Source of the DNA: Atherix ibis
Lineage: Eukaryota; Arthropoda; Insecta; Diptera; Athericidae
Assembly: GCA_958298945.1 (NCBI GenBank)
Contig: OY282609.1
Location: 31,965,212 to 32,029,211 of the forward strand
Direction: 5' to 3'
DNA: 64,000 nucleotides
Position 1 is the first letter of the stretch, and each line of letters starts with the position of its first letter. The notes beneath the pieces are model-generated. The model searched no databases. It was not told the origin of the DNA and worked only from the letters and a program-made list of their open reading frames with translations. Made by a program: the position numbers and the translations under genes. Positions 12,641 through 25,000 of the stretch are shown here, piece by piece.

Positions 12641-13010
12641 TTAGTTAGTCGAAAAAGTTCGTGGCTTTGTTGGGAAAAGTCGGAATTATTCAATAGGAAG
12701 GCTTTCGCCTACATCTGTGATGTTGCGCCAAAAATTAAGAGACCATGCCTGGAAAGTGTAGATACATCCACCGTATAGCTTAGACATAGCACCCTCAGAC
12801 TACCCCTTTTTCGATCTCAGCAGAATTCTGTTAATGGACCCAATCTAGCTTTAAGAGAGGACTGTTAAAACCATTTGATTCCGTTTTCCAACCAGAAACA
12901 TTGTCGAAAATAATGGAGAGTATTTCGTTTAAATAAATCGATGTTAAAACTCTGACTTAAGCGTTTCTATTTTACTCAAAAACACCACGAACTTTCTCGA
13001 CCTACCAATA
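12641..13010 (+). mobile_element. Internally deleted mariner remnant (MITE-like)
   Basis: Imperfect terminal inverted repeats built on GTCGA-AAAGTTCGTGG flank the segment. The interior retains only the 3' part of a transposase: the frame at about 12720-12820 reads like a HAW...IHPPYSLDIAPSDYPFF block, containing the last catalytic Asp of mariners. The 5' three quarters are missing. It is non-autonomous. Confidence 0.7.
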
Positions 13011-13049
13011 TCAGGAATTACGTTCACATAACTCATAAGGAGCACATGA

Positions 13050-14165
13050 CTTTAATCTTTCTCTTTCGAAGCAAACCACTCATCAAGCCATTTTCGGATG
13101 TCTTCGTAAGAATTGACGTGCTGCTCAGCGAGCGCGTGGCCCATCGACGAAAACAGGTGGTAGTCGGAAGGGGCCAGGTTTGGTGAATAAGTGCGGTGGG
13201 GTAGCACCTCCCAGTTGAGTGTCTCCAAGTAGTTTCGGACCATTTTTGACATGTGCGATGGTGCGTTGTCGTGGAGGAATATCAGCTTTTCATGTCTTTG
13301 TTGATAATCCGTCTTTTTTTCACGCAGAGCACGGTGCAATTTGATCAGTTGTTGGTGGTAACGGTGGGCATTGATAGTTTCACCAGGTTTCAACATCTCA
13401 TAGTAGACGATATCCTGCTGATCCCACCAAACGCACAGTATCGTCTTCCGTTCTAAGCGATTTGGTTTTAGGGAAGATGTTGATGGTTGGCCGGGATCAA
13501 CTCACAATTTCTTGGGTTTAGGATTCTCGAAATATATCCACTTTTCATCGCCTGTCACAATCCGATGCAGGAACGACTTTCTTTTTTGTCTGCCGAGCAA
13601 GATTTCGCATGTGTTTTGGCGTCGCTCCATCTGCCTATCGTTCAATTCATGCGACACCCATTTTCCGATCTTTTCAATCTTCCCCATGGCACGCAGACGT
13701 ATGAAAATGGCGAGTTGAGTAACACCCAATTGCTCCGCGAGCATTTTTTGCGATTAGGTATCGTCTTCGTCCAAAAGAGTCTGCAATTGATTGCCCTTAA
13801 CCTTCCTAGGCCGATTTTTACGTTTCTTGTCTCACAAGTCAAAATTGCCCTCTTTGAACCGACGAAACCAATCTCGGCAAGTTGGTTCCGATAAAGAACT
13901 GTCCCCATAGGCCTCCATAAGCATTCGATACGATTCGGCAGCAGATTTCTTCAAATTGACACAGAAAAGCAGAGCTTCCCGCATATGCTCTTTTTCTGGC
14001 ACAAAACTAGACATGATTACCATAGGAAAAATTGCTGACAATGTGCAGTGATTAATGTTGACAGATGTCAAACTCATAAAAAAAAGTATGGCGTGCCCAT
14101 GGTAGCTTAATACGCTCAATCACGCCATCTATGACCAAACAACGGATTTAAGCTTATACACCTGG
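13050..14165 (-). mobile_element. Mariner (mauritiana-like, DD34D), 3'-truncated, decayed
   Basis: Minus-strand transposase pieces run from MSSFVPEKEHM (start near 14014) through the HTH region, the GDEKWIYFENP block (first Asp), FLHDNAPSH (second Asp) and LAPSDYHLF (third Asp, 34 residues after the second). The 5' terminal repeat ends at 14165 with TA (CTTATACACCTGG). The other end is cut just after FASKEKD, so about 35 residues and the 3' repeat are missing. There are frame changes and a stop where the relatives have Trp (KKSW-V). Same family as 31672-32945 and 53639-54876. Confidence 0.9.
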
Positions 14166-14686
14166 TACTAGTGATAACTCATTCATAATTATAAAAATAT
14201 GTTAACTCCAATTGGGTCAAAAATATCGATTAAAATGTTGTTTTTTTTATTAAAAATTGGTTTTTCTTTTTAAGAAAGCTTTTTGCAAAATCAATCACAT
14301 CCAAGGGATTTTTTGGAGAGAAAGCGGACATCACTTACCCTTAAGTTCATCATAAAATCGGATCCATTTATTATTTAGACGAGGAGGAAAGGGTTTGTTG
14401 TCGGGACAACACAGGATATGGTTTCAGTCACAGATAACAAAGGCGCTCATTTATTACTAATGGAATTCTGACTTTTGGGACTTTGCGATGTCATAAAGTG
14501 AACTCTGGAAAATAATCGAGCACAATCCGGTCATGGGATTTAGGGTGTACAGATGTGAGGGCATGCATGGAGCCCCACTTCTGCCAATGAACTAAAGGAT
14601 AAGAGAGAGAAAAAAAAAATCAGGATTAGAAGGAAAACAACAATTTTCTGTTCTTATTTTTATCAGCAACATTTCTTTTTTTTTCC

Positions 14687-14718
<32 letters not shown>

Positions 14719-15200
14719 GTCTCTTTTTTCGTATTCTGATCTTTTCTTTTCTTATTCACTTTAAAATATTTTATAAAATTTTTATTTGGCAAAAGAGAAA
14801 ACACAATAAATTCCGCGAGAGGATTAAAAATACAAACAAACAAAAACAATTTTTTCTCATATTATCGATACTTAAACGATTATTAATTAATTCTGTTAAA
14901 AAAAAATGTTTGCGTTTATTTCTTCGGATTAGTCGAAAAGAAAAGGTAAAATTAAAATGAGATTTTTTTTTTTTGCGATTGTGAATTATTTTTTTTCCAT
15001 GATTTTACCTTATTTTTGGGGCTTTTCTTTTTCGAAACCGTAAATTGGTTGATAAAGATTTCTTTTTTTAATTAATAATTTTATTAGCACTTGTAAATTG
15101 TAAAGAAGAGCCGATAATAATGAAGAAGATGAAATTTTGTTCTTTTCTACCAAAAAAAGTAGATCGATTGGCATTGGTGGGTGAGTGATGAGGTGTCGTC
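14166..15200. other. AT-rich spacer with a TAA microsatellite
   Basis: A (TAA)n run lies at 14688-14718. The rest is low-complexity sequence downstream of the CCDC43 stop. An AATAAA on the minus strand at about 15210 may end that transcript. Confidence 0.5.
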
Positions 15201-15250
15201 TTTGTTTTTGTTTTTATTTTGGTTCTGCTTGCAACCCCAACACGGCCCCG

Positions 15251-16009
15251 CTACCGACGACGTTCACCTTTTACGGTTTTTCGTTTCTCTTTCTTCTCCT
15301 CTCTTAGTTGTTTCTGTTTCTCTCGGTCCTCTCTGTCCTTTTCCTTTTTCTTTTGGCTTTCGAGTTTTGCCTGTTCGCGACGCTCTTTCATCGCCTGTTG
15401 GACAACTTGAACGTTGGTATTTTTAACAAGACCACCGGTCGAAGTTGACTGACCCTCTTCTTTAACAGGAGCGTCGTCTTCATCTTCACTAATCGGTAAC
15501 TGAAAATAGTAGCAACAAAAAAAATACATTGAAAAAAATTTCACAAAAAAGTATCGGTAAAAAAGAATTTTTTTCGAAATGCACTACGTTATCGATATTT
15601 AATAGATAGTGCAGTTTGAGTCGATTTTTCAAATGTCGATAATGAGAATTTTGTTGCTCAATTCTGACATCTTACCGACACTGTAAATAATGCAGTTCCG
15701 AAGGTAAATAATTGTCTTCTCCAAAAAAATCGTTTTACTCCAAAAAATTACTTAAGTCAATTTGAATATTAGAAAAAATTTACCAACCTGACTGTATTGT
15801 GCAAGAATTTGTTCACGAATCCTTTTCTCTTCGGCGCTGTATTCTCGTTGCACGGTCGTTTGAAGTTTCTGCGATTCCAATATTCTAGCTAGTTGGGCAT
15901 CGACATCCTCAGCTGGTCGCTGAACATTTTCGACTGTTGCTACGTGTGGCGAATGATAATTTGTCCATTTTTCAAAGATTTCAGCGACTATTGTATTTAA
16001 GTTATTGTC
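15251..16009 (-). CDS. CCDC43: CCDC43 coding exons 2 and 3
   Basis: Exon 2 (16009-15788) begins DNNLNTIVAEIFEKW and ends LAQYSQ. Exon 3 (15499-15251) begins LPISEDEDDAPVKEE and ends KGERRR. Both splice in phase 0 across a 288-bp intron. The exon-3 tail is a Lys/Arg/Glu-rich predicted coiled coil. Confidence 0.9.
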
Positions 16010-19000
16010 CTGTTATTGTTTTGTCAATCAATAATTAATAAGAAATTTTTTGGTTTTTTTCTTGTTAACAAAAATTAAAATTTTGACTTAATGTGAAAAT
16101 TGGTTGGCACTATTTTTCTTAATAACAAAATTCTATCTTAATCTGACCAAATTTTGTTATAGTATTGTTACTCTTAGACTAAGGGATCTTTTTCACTATC
16201 TTTCTATTAACAATAATTTTTGTTTTTAAAAAAATGTTCAAAAACTGAAGCAAAATGCTCTAAAAATACTATAAAAAAAAGCTGCTAGAATTTTATCAGG
16301 TGTTGTAATTAATTCGTAGCGTTTTTTTGCAAAGTTTCATGGTTTATTATGACAGTATCATTAAAGAAGTGTTATTCAAAGTATTGTCCTTCGTTATCCA
16401 CTACTTTTTGCCATCTTTCTGGTAATGTTCGGATATCGTGTCGAAAAAATTCTTCTTCTTTAGATTCGATGAAAGAATCGACCCAATTTTTGGTCATTTC
16501 GAAACAAATGATAATCAGATGGGGCAATGTCTGGTGAATATGGCGGGTGAGGCAGAACTTCCTATTTCAGCGTATTTAAATAAGTTTTCACGACTTTCGC
16601 AACATGGCGTCTTGCATTGTCGTGGAGCGAAATTACTTTGTCGTGTCGTGTCGATATTTATATTGCGGCCGCTTTTCTGTTCAAACGCATCAACTGTCGT
16701 CTGTATACGTCCCCAGTGATGGTTGCACCCGGTTGGAGGAGCTCATAATATATAACACCCAGCTGATCCCACCAAATACACAGTAAGATCTTCTTTCCAT
16801 GAATATTCGACCTAGGGGACGATGTCGATTCATGACCCACGACTTTCTGCGTTTGGGATTGTTGTAAAGTACCCACTTCTCGTCACCAGTGACAATTCGA
16901 TGCAGAAATCCCTTCCTTGCCTGCCGTTGGAGAAGAATCTCACAGGTGACTAAACGCCGTTCGACGTCCCTTGGCTTCAACTCATGTGGAACCCACGTTC
17001 CCTGTTTTTGTACCATTCCTATGGCTTTCTTCATCGAGCAATGTCACCAAATCTTTATCTTCGAACTTTTTCGGCTGTCCGGGACGTTCCATGTCTTCCA
17101 AATCAAAATTTTTAAACCGCACAAACCACTTTCTCCAAGTTTCCTCAGCAAGAGCATGTTCGCCATAGACATCCACTAAAAAACGATGACTTTCCGCGGC
17201 ACTTTTCTTCATGTTGCAGTAATGGAGCAACACTCCCCGCAAAAACGATTTTTCAGGCACGAACTTCGACATGTTTGACACTGCGCAACAAGTGCTACTG
17301 ACACTATTACAAAATGTCACACGTGTATGGTGGAAAAGTTGCGTTATATCAGTAGCTTCTGGGAGAATATTTACTTTTGTATGTGTGACTATGGATAGTT
17401 GGCTAACGCCTTCTTTTGTAAAACGCTACGAATTAATTCCAACACCTGGTATTAAAACTCTCTTCAAAAAAATAATAAAAACGTAATCAAAAATGTTCAA
17501 TAATTCATTGTCTAAAAACTCTCCAAAACTGTATAGAAAATTTTCAAAATACTAGAAAAACTAAGAAAAATCCATTAAAATTCTACACCAACGAAAATTT
17601 GATAAAAAATATTCCAAAATCTTATATATACAAGAAGTCTCCAAAACAAAAACAGTACAGAAAGAAAATCTCAACCATTTCTATACAAAATCACCAACAA
17701 TTTTTTCTACAAATTCTTATAAATTAATGCTCGAAAATACGTTCTCTAAATACTCTCCAAAAATTCAATTCTACAATAAAAAAGTTTAGGCTTTTCTTCA
17801 AAATCTTATTAGAATTCTGAAAACACTTTTTGACCGTCCATTTAAGAGTACAAGAAAATTCGTGTAAAATCATCTATCGCCAAAAAAAAAATCATTCCAA
17901 ACTCTCCAAAATATTATCAACTCATGGAAAATATATTAAAAATCTACACAATATCTAATATTAATAAAAAATCGTTTGAACTTCTCTTAGAGTTTTATTC
18001 AAATTCTCTGGAAATTAATTTTGAGTTAATTTATTCTTGGAGAATTTCAAACTTCCAAAAGAAATTATTTTCCAAAAGATCAAAAATCCTCTCAAAATTA
18101 ATTCAAATTTAGAAGTCTCCAAAAATAATTGCAAATTCTACAAAATTTAACTTTTTTTTTTTAATTTGTCCACAAAATTCTTTCAAATTTCACACGAAAA
18201 TTCATTCTAAACTCTCCAAAATGGTTCACTGCACATTATCCGGAATCTCGTTAAAGTCTCCAAATAATTTACAAAATTACTTTTGTAGTCTACAAATGTT
18301 TTTTTAAAAATGTGTACCAAAAAAAAATCTCCACAAACATTTTTTCATAATATTCAAAAAGCCATTAAAAAAATACTTTTTTGGAATAATTAACAGGCAA
18401 GAATGGTTAAAAATTTCTTCATAACTTATCGCTGAGTCAAAAAAGGAATAAAATGAAAAGGATTTTTGACAAAAAGAAACTTTGTTTATTAATCAATCGA
18501 GGCAAGAGGTTACAATATTTTTATAAAAGCAACAAAACTTAATATTTCCCAACGGCGTACGGCGACTGATTATTAACTGGAAGATAGTAAATTCCAACGT
18601 TGGCAAATGAAGCTGGTTCACCGCCCATTTTCGAAAAGGCGCCAGTACATTTGCTACGCCAGAAAATCTGCGAATAGCCGGTGCACTTCTTACCCCAAAA
18701 GCCGATCGTGGAATAAATGCTTTCGGTGAAAAAACGCACAGCACGGAAATGGGAGCAGGCGATCTCGCCGGATAACACGCAACCCGGTTGATATTGGCCG
18801 TAATTTGGGTAGAAGTCCGCGTGGCCGATTACCTTCTGTGTTCCCAGTCCCGTAGCGTCAGTATCTGTGTGGATGACCTCGACATATTTTGCGTCGGTTT
18901 TCCACAGAGTCGCTGAACGATTACTGAAATCGAAATCGCTCCAAGCCGGATCTAAGCCAAAGATTGCTTCAATTTGCTTTCCGGCCGCGTTAACCTTCTT

Positions 19001-22000
19001 CCCAACAAATCCAGCGACGTGCCCACCCAAACTGTGGCCAATAACATAAACCGATGTTGTCGGGTGTTTTTTCTCGGCGTTCAGCCACAAAACGAAATTT
19101 CCAACAGCATCACCCACATCGGGAACCAAGCGTCTGGCGCCAAAGTAATCGATGTTAACAGCCCCTGTGCTCCAGTCGACGTAGATCACATTCAGTTTCT
19201 TGTTTAGTCGATCGTATCCTGACCGAATTACATCGCCAATGTGTTGGAATGTGGATGCCCACCAACCGTGGATGATAAATCTTCGGATGGGAAAATTTTC
19301 ATTAACAAATTAATAGCTCCAACGTGATTTTGGCGATTTTGAAGAGTATTTTTAGTTTTCGTCGGTAAATTCGTACCTAGTCTCAACGTTGGGATCGAAG
19401 CTGGACGCATCCAAACTGGCTTTGTTGTACAATTTGATGATTTGTGGTGTTGTCTGGTTGAGGGAAGTGTACAGCATAAAATTGATGTCGGTGGTTGCAT
19501 TGAAGCCACTTACCACAACTCTAAGCTGCAACGTAACACCAACTAGAAAGGATCACAAATCTCAATCACTGCCCTTTAAATCGAATAAAGAGAATTTGGA
19601 GATTTTTACCAATAAACAAAATTAGAAAATAAGACTTTGCTACCATCGTGGCAATATTTTCAATATAAATTTTCCACTCACGAGCTATTCAATTGCAACA
19701 ATTTCGAAAATATGATCAAAATTATTGACACTTTTTCCGTGTTACCGAGGAGTTTATTCAATAACAAACCGCGCAAATATAATAGATTCCAACAAAATCT
19801 CCTGATTCCCCTCCGCTCTAATCTGTCCGCTCTATATTTGAACAGGTGATATTCTCAGGTAGATTACGTCTTTCTAAATTTTTCTGTTAATAACAACCCA
19901 CAATAAGGCGAATGAATTTGTTTGTTTTATTTTTTTTTATTTTAAACCTTACGCGTCACTCTTATTATTGGCAAAAAAAAACGTAAGAAGAGCCAATTTT
20001 AAAAATTATGTTTTTTTTTTAATTTTAAGAGAGCAAAACTCTCCAAAAAAAATCTTTCAAGTAGCTCCACTCGGATTTTTGAAGAGGATTTCGTTGTAAA
20101 ATGTTCCCCAAATAAATTCGAATTTTTTTTATAAACTGCACAGTATAACTATAATTCTCCAAAATTATCATAAGCTTTTCAAAAAAAATCCAATTGTCTG
20201 AGTGTATTTTTCTTAGCAAAATTTATTAAAAGCGTGCTTATTTTTTTTGGGTGATGATGGGGTTAATTTTTTGAAGGGAAAAAAAATAACTCTCCATAAT
20301 AAAAAAATACTGGAAATCGTCCAAAATTATTTCAAAATATTCCTTTAAATGCTGGAGAGGGAAAAATCCCCCTCCCCTGTTTTTTTTTAAAAAAAAATTT
20401 GGGCTAAATTTGTTAAAATACGTCTCAATTTTTGGAAATTTCACTGAAACAACTGCAATTTTTAAGAGGATCAGTAAAACACTTTAAAAATTTTAACTCT
20501 TTAAAACAAACCTCATATTTACTGAGGGGATTCCCCGTTAAATGTTTTTAGCAAAATCTCCCAAACTCTCTGAAAAGATTTCCCACTAAAAAATTTCTGA
20601 AAGTATATCCTAGTAAAACGGTGTAAGCAAATCCTCAAAATTTTCTGGAGGGTTCGTCAGTGAAACTTTTAAAAAAAAAACCCATAATTTGCTGAGAGGT
20701 TTTCAATAAAAACCATAATTTTATTAGGGGGATTTCTCAGTAAAACTTTTAAAAAAATACCTCCATATTTCTGAGAGGATTTTCCTCTTTAAAAGAAACC
20801 CAAATTTGCGAAGATGATTTTCCCATAAAATCTTTTCGAAAATAGTTTTTGCTATTTTTTAAAAAAAAATACTAAAATTTCGGTAAAATTCCTTAAAAAA
20901 AACCATAAATTTGCTGGGGATTTTCAAGTGAAACCCTCTTAAAAAAACCTTTAATTTATTGCATATTTTTTCATTTAAATTGTTTAATAAAAAAAATATC
21001 TCGAACTTTCGGAGCATTCTTTCTTTTAACAGTTTGAACTAATTAAAAATCGTGGAAAGAAGATAACCCCTTCCCCCCCCTCTTTCTCTACACCCCCCTC
21101 CCTCCAAGATTATCTAAATTTCAACAAAAAAAATTGTTTAAAGTTCTGAATTTGCAAAAAATTTTCCTGGACTATCAAAATTCTTCTTCTAAAAATTTTA
21201 AAGAGGAAATCCCTCCTCTAAAAAATTTCTATTCAATACTAATTGTAATTTTAATCATCCAATCAGATTTTATAAATTCAAAATTCCTCTTCATTTTTTA
21301 AAAATGTTTCCACTAAAATTTTCATGGGGATTTATCTATTTTAAGATTATTTTTTTTAAATTTACAAGTAAATCCAGTCCCCCTGAAAATTTGTTTAATT
21401 CAAATTTCCAAAGAATTTTTCTTGAAGGTGTGGAACATCCAAAGTTCTTCAAAAGTTACCGTTGTTTTGAGAGGCAATGCCTCCTTCGATTTTTTATACG
21501 GATTTTCTTAATTCTTTATATAAGAACTTAGGAAGGAGAGGACTTTGTAGATGCACAAAGTCCACACTTCCCTGAGGTCTTTCTAGATGGGATTTTAGGA
21601 ACTTTTAGAAGATTTTTTATTAAAAAGCTCTCTCAGAGCTGGATTTTTAAACTCAGAGACACCATTCTAGGTTTGTTCTCTCTCTATTAAAGTATATTAA
21701 AGCCCACAACGAATTTTATTCACAGAAACCTGACTTCAATCGACTTGGAATCAACTTTATTCAAAAACTCTCGCTTATCAGTCACACACTATAACGAGCA
21801 GTAAAGTTTCGCATCCGAACAATCGTAATCCAAAGAAACAAGTTTGCAAATATGAAAACCGAATTAATTATTTCTTTACTGACATCACATATTCTCGTTC
21901 AATTAGTTATTATTAAAGAAAAATGTTTAATTAAGCAAAATAGGCACTTGTTCAAATACGAAATTCGTACGTTCATAGAAATTCCCAAAAGAAAACATAT

Positions 22001-25000
22001 TCAAGACCAAACAGCGCCTAAAGCCTAACTATTTGGGGTTTGCATTGTTTTTGTATTGAAAATAATTCAATAAAAAGTCGACAATTTTTTAAAAAATAAT
22101 CATTTTTCGTTTGAGTTTCATTCCGGCATAAAAAGAAGACCAGCTACTTACAGAAGAAATTAGAATTTTTTTAAAAGGGGAAGTATTCAATTCGCAGGGA
22201 TAAGTAGACCAGTTTGGCACTTGAATTTTTCCAAGATGACATCAGGAAAGGGTTTCGTTTTATTTTTATTTACTGGTAAATTGAAAAACATATAAAATTA
22301 TTTGTCGATCATTAAAATAAAAAAAAGAATAAATTTTCCACTTTGGCAGTTGCGCTGTGCAATCTCTACTTGGTCAGTGCATTCAACGCAACCGCAGACA
22401 TTAATTTTGTACTGTACACTTCCGCTAATCAGACGACAGGGAATACTATCAAATTATACGACAAGGTCACATTGGATGCCTCCGGTTTCGATCCAACAGT
22501 TGGGACCAGGTAAGCCTTTAAGGAATATTTCCCGATTTAATTGACTCAACGTGTCGAAAATTCAAATCAGATTCATCATCCACGGCTGGTGGGGTTCAAT
22601 ATTTGTCAACGTCGACAAAATAATCCGTTCTGGCTACAATAGTATCAAAAAGAAGCTGAACATAATTTACGTCGATTGGAGCATTGGAGCGATCAATCTG
22701 GACTACACGACAGCCAGAAATCTTGTCCCCGTTGTGGGTGATGCAGTTGGCAAGTTCATTTTATGGCTGAATGCAAAGAAGGGCTACCCGACCAAATCGG
22801 TTAATCTTGTCGGCCATAGTTTAGGGGCACACGTGGCTGGGATTGGTGGAAAGACTGTCAACGCCGCCGGCAAGCGGATTACCGCTATTCACGCTTTGGA
22901 TCCGGCTTATAGGGAGTTCAACTTTTCCGATCCAACGTCGGTCGTTTGGAAAACTGATGCACAGTACGTCGAGATCATCCACACGGACGTGGACATGTTC
23001 GGATTAGGAACGGAAAAAGTCCTCGGCCATGCGGACTTTTACCCGAGTTTCGGCCAATACCAACCGGGCTGTATGTTCTCCGGTGAGGTGGCTTGCTCCC
23101 ATATTCGTGCGCTCCACTATTTTGCGGAAAGTGTTTACTCCAAGGCCGGTTTTTGGGGGAGACAATGCCAAAATTACAGTGAAATCAACAACGCATTTAA
23201 ATGCTCAGGTCCGCTAGCAAAAATGGGTGGGGAGCCTTCCTCCGTTAGTAATTTAGGCGTTTTTTATGTTCCCGTGAACAGCAAATCACCATATGCCGTG
23301 GGGCAGTTTTAATCTTTCTACTTTTTTTCTAGCGCAATTGTTTTTATGGAGAAAAAAATATTCTGATTTAAATAAAAAATAAAAAGAAACTGAAAGAAAT
23401 CGAGTGCATTTGTTGTTTTAAAGGATTTTGCACTGGAATTCTTTGAATTTATGAAAAGATTTGCATATTAAAACTCTTTATAATTATTTTTAAATTTCTG
23501 ACAAGATTTGCAAAAGCCTAATTTTACAGAGGATCTTCCAGTGAAATTCGTTCAAAATAATACCAATTTTTGACAAGATTTCCCAATAAAATTCCTTCAA
23601 AACTTGGCCAAAACAACCCCAATTTTTCGAGTGAATTTTCACTTAAAATTGGTGTAACACAAAATGCAATTATTCGAGAAGATTTCGCCACGTTTGGAGG
23701 GTTTCTTTTTAAAACGCCCATAATATTTTCTGAACAAAAATTTTACTCCCTTGCATAACCCCATTTCCCCTTTTCTCCTACAGTGACTTTTAACGTGATC
23801 AGTCAAGGCTATATCAATTTATTAGCTCGAAATTACGAAGCTTTCTGTCTTTTACGAATGTAAACTAATTAAAAGTCGTGGAAAGAAGATAAAACCCCTC
23901 TCCCACCTTCAAGATTATCTAAATTTCAACAAAAATAATTTTTTAAAGTTCGGAATTTGCAAAATTCCTCCAAGGTTTTTTTTGGACTCTCCAATATTTT
24001 CATAAGCTTTTAAAAAAAAATATAATTGTCTGAGTGTACTTTTCTTAGAAGATTACCCGAAAAGTCCCACCACATTTTGTGATTTCCTAGCAAAATTTTT
24101 TCAAAAGCGTGTTTTTTTTTAATTTTTCAAAACTGGTTTAATTTTTTGAAAAGTTCCTGGGGAAAAGTCCCCCTGTTTTTTGGAATATTTTTGTATTTTT
24201 TTGAGGGTTTGCCAGTGAACTTCTTTAAAAGACCCCATAATTTGCTGAGAACATCTTTCACTAAAACTTTTTAAAAAAAACCGAAAATTTTTTGAGAGGA
24301 TTTCCCAGTGAAACTTTTAAAAATATACCTCCATATTTCTGAGAGGATTTTCCTCTTTAAAAGAAACCCAAATTTTCTGAGATGATTTTCCCATAAAATC
24401 TTTTCGAAAATGTCTGATATTTTTTGACAATAGTTTTTGCTATTTAAATTTGCTGGGGATTTCCAAGTGAAATCCTCTTAAAAAACCTTCAATTTATTGC
24501 ATATTTTTCATTAAAATTGTTTAATAAAAAAAATATCTCTGCACGGATTCCAGTGAAATTCGTTCAAAATAGTACCAATTTTTAACAATATTTCCCAATA
24601 AAATCCTTCAAAACTTTGCCAAAACAACTCCAATTTTTCGAGTGAACTTTCCATTAAAATGGGTTCTAAGCAAAAGCCAATTAGTCGAGAAGATTTCTCT
24701 ACGTTTGGAGGGTATCTTTTTAAAACACCCATAATTTTACTAGCTTGCATAACCCACCCCATTTCCCTCCTCTTCTCATGTAGTGACTTTTAAAGTGATC
24801 AGTCAAGGCCCTATGAATTTATTATCTCGACATTTCGAAGCATTCTTTCTTTTAACAGTTTGAACTAATTAAAAGCCGTGAAAAGAAGAAAACCCCACTC
24901 TCTCTCCACCTCCTTTAAGATTATCTAAATTTTAACAAAAAAAATTGTTTGAAGAGGAAATCCCTCCTCTTCTGAAAATTTGAAGAGGAAATCCCCCCTC

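Larger units (their letters stand above)
20930..23400 (+). repeat. Segmental tandem duplication, copy 1 (lipase 2 unit)
   Basis: Sequence from about 20.93 kb through the lipase-2 poly(A) region matches about 24.47-27.19 kb in the same order. It includes intergenic landmarks such as 'GGAAGGAGAGGACTTTGTAG' and the promoter. The ATG-to-ATG distance is 3,779 bp. Indels of tens to hundreds of bases separate the copies in the AT-rich part. Confidence 0.85.
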